Below are positions 61,457 to 64,000 of a DNA stretch of 64,000 nucleotides, piece after piece. The translations under genes and the position numbers were made by a program. The DNA is taken from assembly GCA_020633895.1 (NCBI GenBank), contig JACKCT010000004.1, positions 196,973-260,972 of the forward strand, given 5' to 3'. The notes beneath the pieces were generated by a model. The model was not told the origin of the DNA. It did no database searches and saw nothing but the letters and a program-made list of their open reading frames with translations. This stretch comes from Deltaproteobacteria bacterium. GTDB lineage: Bacteria; Lernaellota; Lernaellaia; JACKCT01. Within the stretch, counting starts at the first letter, position 1; each line of letters starts with the position of its first letter.

Positions 61457-64000
61457 ATGACAAGTACACGCTTTCTCCTTCTGGTTCTGCTGGCGTTGTC
61501 GCTCCCGGCGCTCTTTGCCGCCTGCGGCGGCGACGATGACGACGACAATGCGTCAGTTTCCGACGTGGACGACGACGATTCCTCAGATGACGACGCGGAT
61601 GACGATACGGACGGCGCGGATGTCGACGATGACGACGATGACAGCGTGGACGATGATGACGACACCACCGACGACGACGATACGGTCGATGACGATGACA
61701 CCGGGGACGACGACGATACGGCCCCGGCCGTTGAGTATTGGGATGTCATCGAGGCGCCGGAAACGGACGATCCCGAAATCTACGAGAGCATTGAGCTGAA
61801 CTGGCTGGAGGAACGCAGTCTTTACCGCGACTACGCCGCCGTCGGCCAGGAACGCAAACGCAGCAACTTGGGCGATTTCGGCATGGGCAACGGCCGCGTC
61901 TTCGCGTTGATGGGCCTGAACATGCCCTTTAATACGCTCACCGAATACACCGGCCCGTTTTATCAGGATAAGGGCGGTAAATTCGGCGACACCCCCCTGC
62001 TCCTTCATGTGGGAAACGACGAAATCGAGTTCGGCGATCAATGGATTTGGCGGGTGCGCAAGACGCCGATGATGCTGACCAAGGCCGTCAGTACCGATAA
62101 GACACTGGCTCTTCACACCCTCGACTACGTCCCGCGCGATTTCGATGCCATCATCCGCGTCGTGACCGTGCAGAATCTGACCGACGCTCCCATCGCCGAC
62201 GTGAGCATCACGACCAAGCCGGTATACGACGACGAAGAGTCGCCCCAGGTCGTCGACAACCATCTGATCCAGGTGCGTGGGCTGGATTCGAAAACGGTCT
62301 ACATCGGCGCCCTCGACGATGACGAACCCCACGACGTGACCGTCAACGAGGACGACGGCGTGCGTTTGTCGTGGTCTTCGCTGGGCGCGAACGTGGAGAA
62401 GACGGTCGTAATCTATTTCTGGTTCGTCCGGGACGGGGACGACACGACCGTCGGCGACTTCCTGGCGGAATTCACCGAGGATTCCCTGGACGATACCCGC
62501 AAATGGTGGTCGGAATATCTCGATCAGGGGGCGAAGTTGCGAACCCCCGACCCCAAGGTCAACGACCTTTTCGAAGGTCTGCAGATCACCATCGCCAATC
62601 AGATCGACGAAGGCAGCCGGGCGGTCTCGGTGATGAGCCGCTACACACGAGCGTGGCTGCGTGACACCTACGGCGCCTTGACGTTCTATCTGTCCGTTGG
62701 GCGTATCGAGGAAGCCAAGGCGATGCTCGACTACATCTACAAATACGGGCTGAAGTATCGCACGATCCGTAACTCCATGCCCCTGGACGAGGATCTCGGC
62801 GACGTGACCGAGCCGGAAAATCCCGCCGAATTCTGGTCCGGCGCCGATTTCATGCCCGGCCGAAACAAGGCGGAAGCGCCCGGTTATCTGCCTTTGATCT
62901 ACGCGAAATACTATGCGGCGACCGGCGATCCGGCACTGATCGAGCAGCGCTACGAATATCTCAAGGCCGCCCTGACCCTGCAGGATCGCAGTCCGGAAAA
63001 CCTGATCACCTTCAGCGGCGACGAAACTTTTCGCTATCCGCTGATGGTCACGATCCCGACGCTCAAGGAACCCCACGAGGACTATTACTCGGCCAACTCC
63101 AGTCTTCTCTTCGTCGCGGGAGCCGAGGCGATGCGCACGTTGGCCGACGCCGTCGACGATGCCGAAGAAGTCGCCTTTTGGGACGATCTGTCCGCCGAAA
63201 TGCGTCAGGCGACCGACGACTACTACTGGGATGGCGATCACTACGCGATCATGGCCGATCGGGAGACGCTGGCGCCATGGCCCGCCCCCTTTGAGGATGT
63301 CTCGACGAAGCCGGTTTATCTGGACTACCTGGCCTGGGACGATCCCAACGCCGCGACGCACGTCGAGCACTACATGGATCAGCTATTGTTGGAGGACGGC
63401 ACGCTCCTGTCCAACCGTTACCTGGGGCAGGAGAAGCGATCAATCGTCTATGACGGCATGGTGCCGGGCCTGTTCCTGGACAACGTGGCCAAGCTCGACC
63501 ACCCGTCGGCCGAGGCGGCGTTCAACGCCCTGGATATCACCGCTACGCCGTCGGGCAACTATGCCGAGGTCCATAAGGCGGATCACGACATCTTCAGCCT
63601 GACGCACGCCCCGTCCGGTCGCGGCGCGGAGGAAGTCACCTCCCGCTATCGCCCGTGGGAAGGCGGGGACAACGGCGCCGCCCTGATGCAGTACCTGGTC
63701 GGCGAGCAACTCGACGTCAACGCCGGCAAGCTCGTGGTCTCCCCCCACCTGCCGAACAATTGGCCGTGGCTGGATGCATTCGATCTGCCCGCCGGGGCGA
63801 ACGAAAAATTCGACCTGCGTCTCGATCGGGAAGGCAATGAGTACACCTTGACCCTTTCGACCGAGGATGACGTGGATCTTGACGTCGAGTGGCGCGTCGG
63901 CCAAGACGGCGACTGGGATGTCGACGTTCTTGAAGGCGACGGCCTGACGGTGGACCGGGTGATCCGCCGCTTCGATCGGACGACGGCGGTACTGACCGGC
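61457..64000 (+). CDS. Poly-aspartate lipoprotein with glycosidase-like (six-hairpin) body (3' end outside window)
   Basis: Open from ATG 61457 to the window edge (848 codons), so the C-terminus is missing. A signal peptide ends in LFAAC (Cys23), a lipobox. Residues 26-93 are nearly all Asp with Ser, Thr and Val spacers. The body first has a beta-sandwich-like domain (to about 330), then a helical domain with TRAWLRDTYGAL, KYGLKYRTIRN, EFWSGADFMPGR and DYLAWDD motifs like GH15/GH63-type (alpha/alpha)6 glycosidases. It probably acts on a surface or environmental polysaccharide. The Asp tract may be a spacer or calcium-binding stalk. Confidence 0.72.
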   Translation, partial: MTSTRFLLLVLLALSLPALFAACGGDDDDDNASVSDVDDDDSSDDDADDDTDGADVDDDDDDSVDDDDDTTDDDDTVDDDDTGDDDDTAPAVEYWDVIEAPETDDPEIYESIELNWLEERSLYRDYAAVGQERKRSNLGDFGMGNGRVFALMGLNMPFNTLTEYTGPFYQDKGGKFGDTPLLLHVGNDEIEFGDQWIWRVRKTPMMLTKAVSTDKTLALHTLDYVPRDFDAIIRVVTVQNLTDAPIADVSITTKPVYDDEESPQVVDNHLIQVRGLDSKTVYIGALDDDEPHDVTVNEDDGVRLSWSSLGANVEKTVVIYFWFVRDGDDTTVGDFLAEFTEDSLDDTRKWWSEYLDQGAKLRTPDPKVNDLFEGLQITIANQIDEGSRAVSVMSRYTRAWLRDTYGALTFYLSVGRIEEAKAMLDYIYKYGLKYRTIRNSMPLDEDLGDVTEPENPAEFWSGADFMPGRNKAEAPGYLPLIYAKYYAATGDPALIEQRYEYLKAALTLQDRSPENLITFSGDETFRYPLMVTIPTLKEPHEDYYSANSSLLFVAGAEAMRTLADAVDDAEEVAFWDDLSAEMRQATDDYYWDGDHYAIMADRETLAPWPAPFEDVSTKPVYLDYLAWDDPNAATHVEHYMDQLLLEDGTLLSNRYLGQEKRSIVYDGMVPGLFLDNVAKLDHPSAEAAFNALDITATPSGNYAEVHKADHDIFSLTHAPSGRGAEEVTSRYRPWEGGDNGAALMQYLVGEQLDVNAGKLVVSPHLPNNWPWLDAFDLPAGANEKFDLRLDREGNEYTLTLSTEDDVDLDVEWRVGQDGDWDVDVLEGDGLTVDRVIRRFDRTTAVLTG

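Noticed and set aside
61530-61730. Low-complexity GAC/GAT stretch that might be a microsatellite
   Set aside because: It is in frame with a lipoprotein and has varied codons and spacers, so it is a protein feature.

Overview
This window is gene-dense, high-GC chromosomal DNA from a Gram-negative, probably deltaproteobacterium-like organism. Both strands are used, most intergenic gaps are below 200 bp, and I see no insertion sequence, phage gene, CRISPR array or rRNA. A diderm envelope is indicated by RseP, a beta-barrel protein ending in Phe, several lipobox proteins and an NlpD-type factor. The core order rpsB-tsf-pyrH-frr-uppS-cdsA-dxr-rseP and the order thrS-infC-rpmI-rplT-pheS-pheT-ihfA-merR resemble Myxococcota/Desulfobacterota-type genomes. 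A CFIATAAYG-type C-terminal domain and a poly-aspartate lipoprotein recall poorly cultured deltaproteobacterial lineages such as Ca. Lernaellota. That placement is inference and was not tested by a search.

Layout: 1-3156 holds a divergent YchF-like GTPase/SGNH pair and a lipoprotein. 3212-12608 is a translation, undecaprenyl phosphate, phospholipid and isoprenoid operon ending in rseP, tsaB and pssA. 12662-21132 has asd, a secreted FN3/CFI-box protein with an outer-membrane barrel protein, truA, a phosphatase-like protein with an internal membrane hairpin, an FHA/coiled-coil protein and a two-domain VOC protein. 21196-30571 mixes an epimerase, a metallophosphoesterase, lipoproteins, an orphan DUF58 protein, a GT4 glycosyltransferase, a potassium channel, a pseudo-receiver/DUF4388 regulator, a zinc protein and a patatin. 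30561-37035 has an HtrA-like lipoprotein protease, an M18 peptidase, rluD, pgeF and rho. 37240-45412 runs from tRNA-Val through the thrS-to-merR cluster to tRNA-Pro. 45560-49045 is surE-pcm-dedA-nlpD-apt. 49358-58040 holds a NAGPA-like pair, rpmB, redox genes, a degenerate PolX, a large protein with a duplicated helical module and rsmI. 58204-64000 has uvrB, a THUMP methyltransferase and the start of a poly-Asp lipoprotein with a glycosidase-like body.

Most genes are housekeeping. The points worth a second look are family members whose key residues have changed: PolX without its catalytic Asp pair, FHA without its phosphothreonine-contact residues, a receiver without its phospho-acceptor, and NlpD-type loss of a zinc ligand. 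Others are an unstudied operon of a 260-residue-offset gapless duplication protein and a small membrane protein, infC starting at ATT, RseP with three PDZ domains, and a recurring TGCTA-type extended -10 element in front of several genes.
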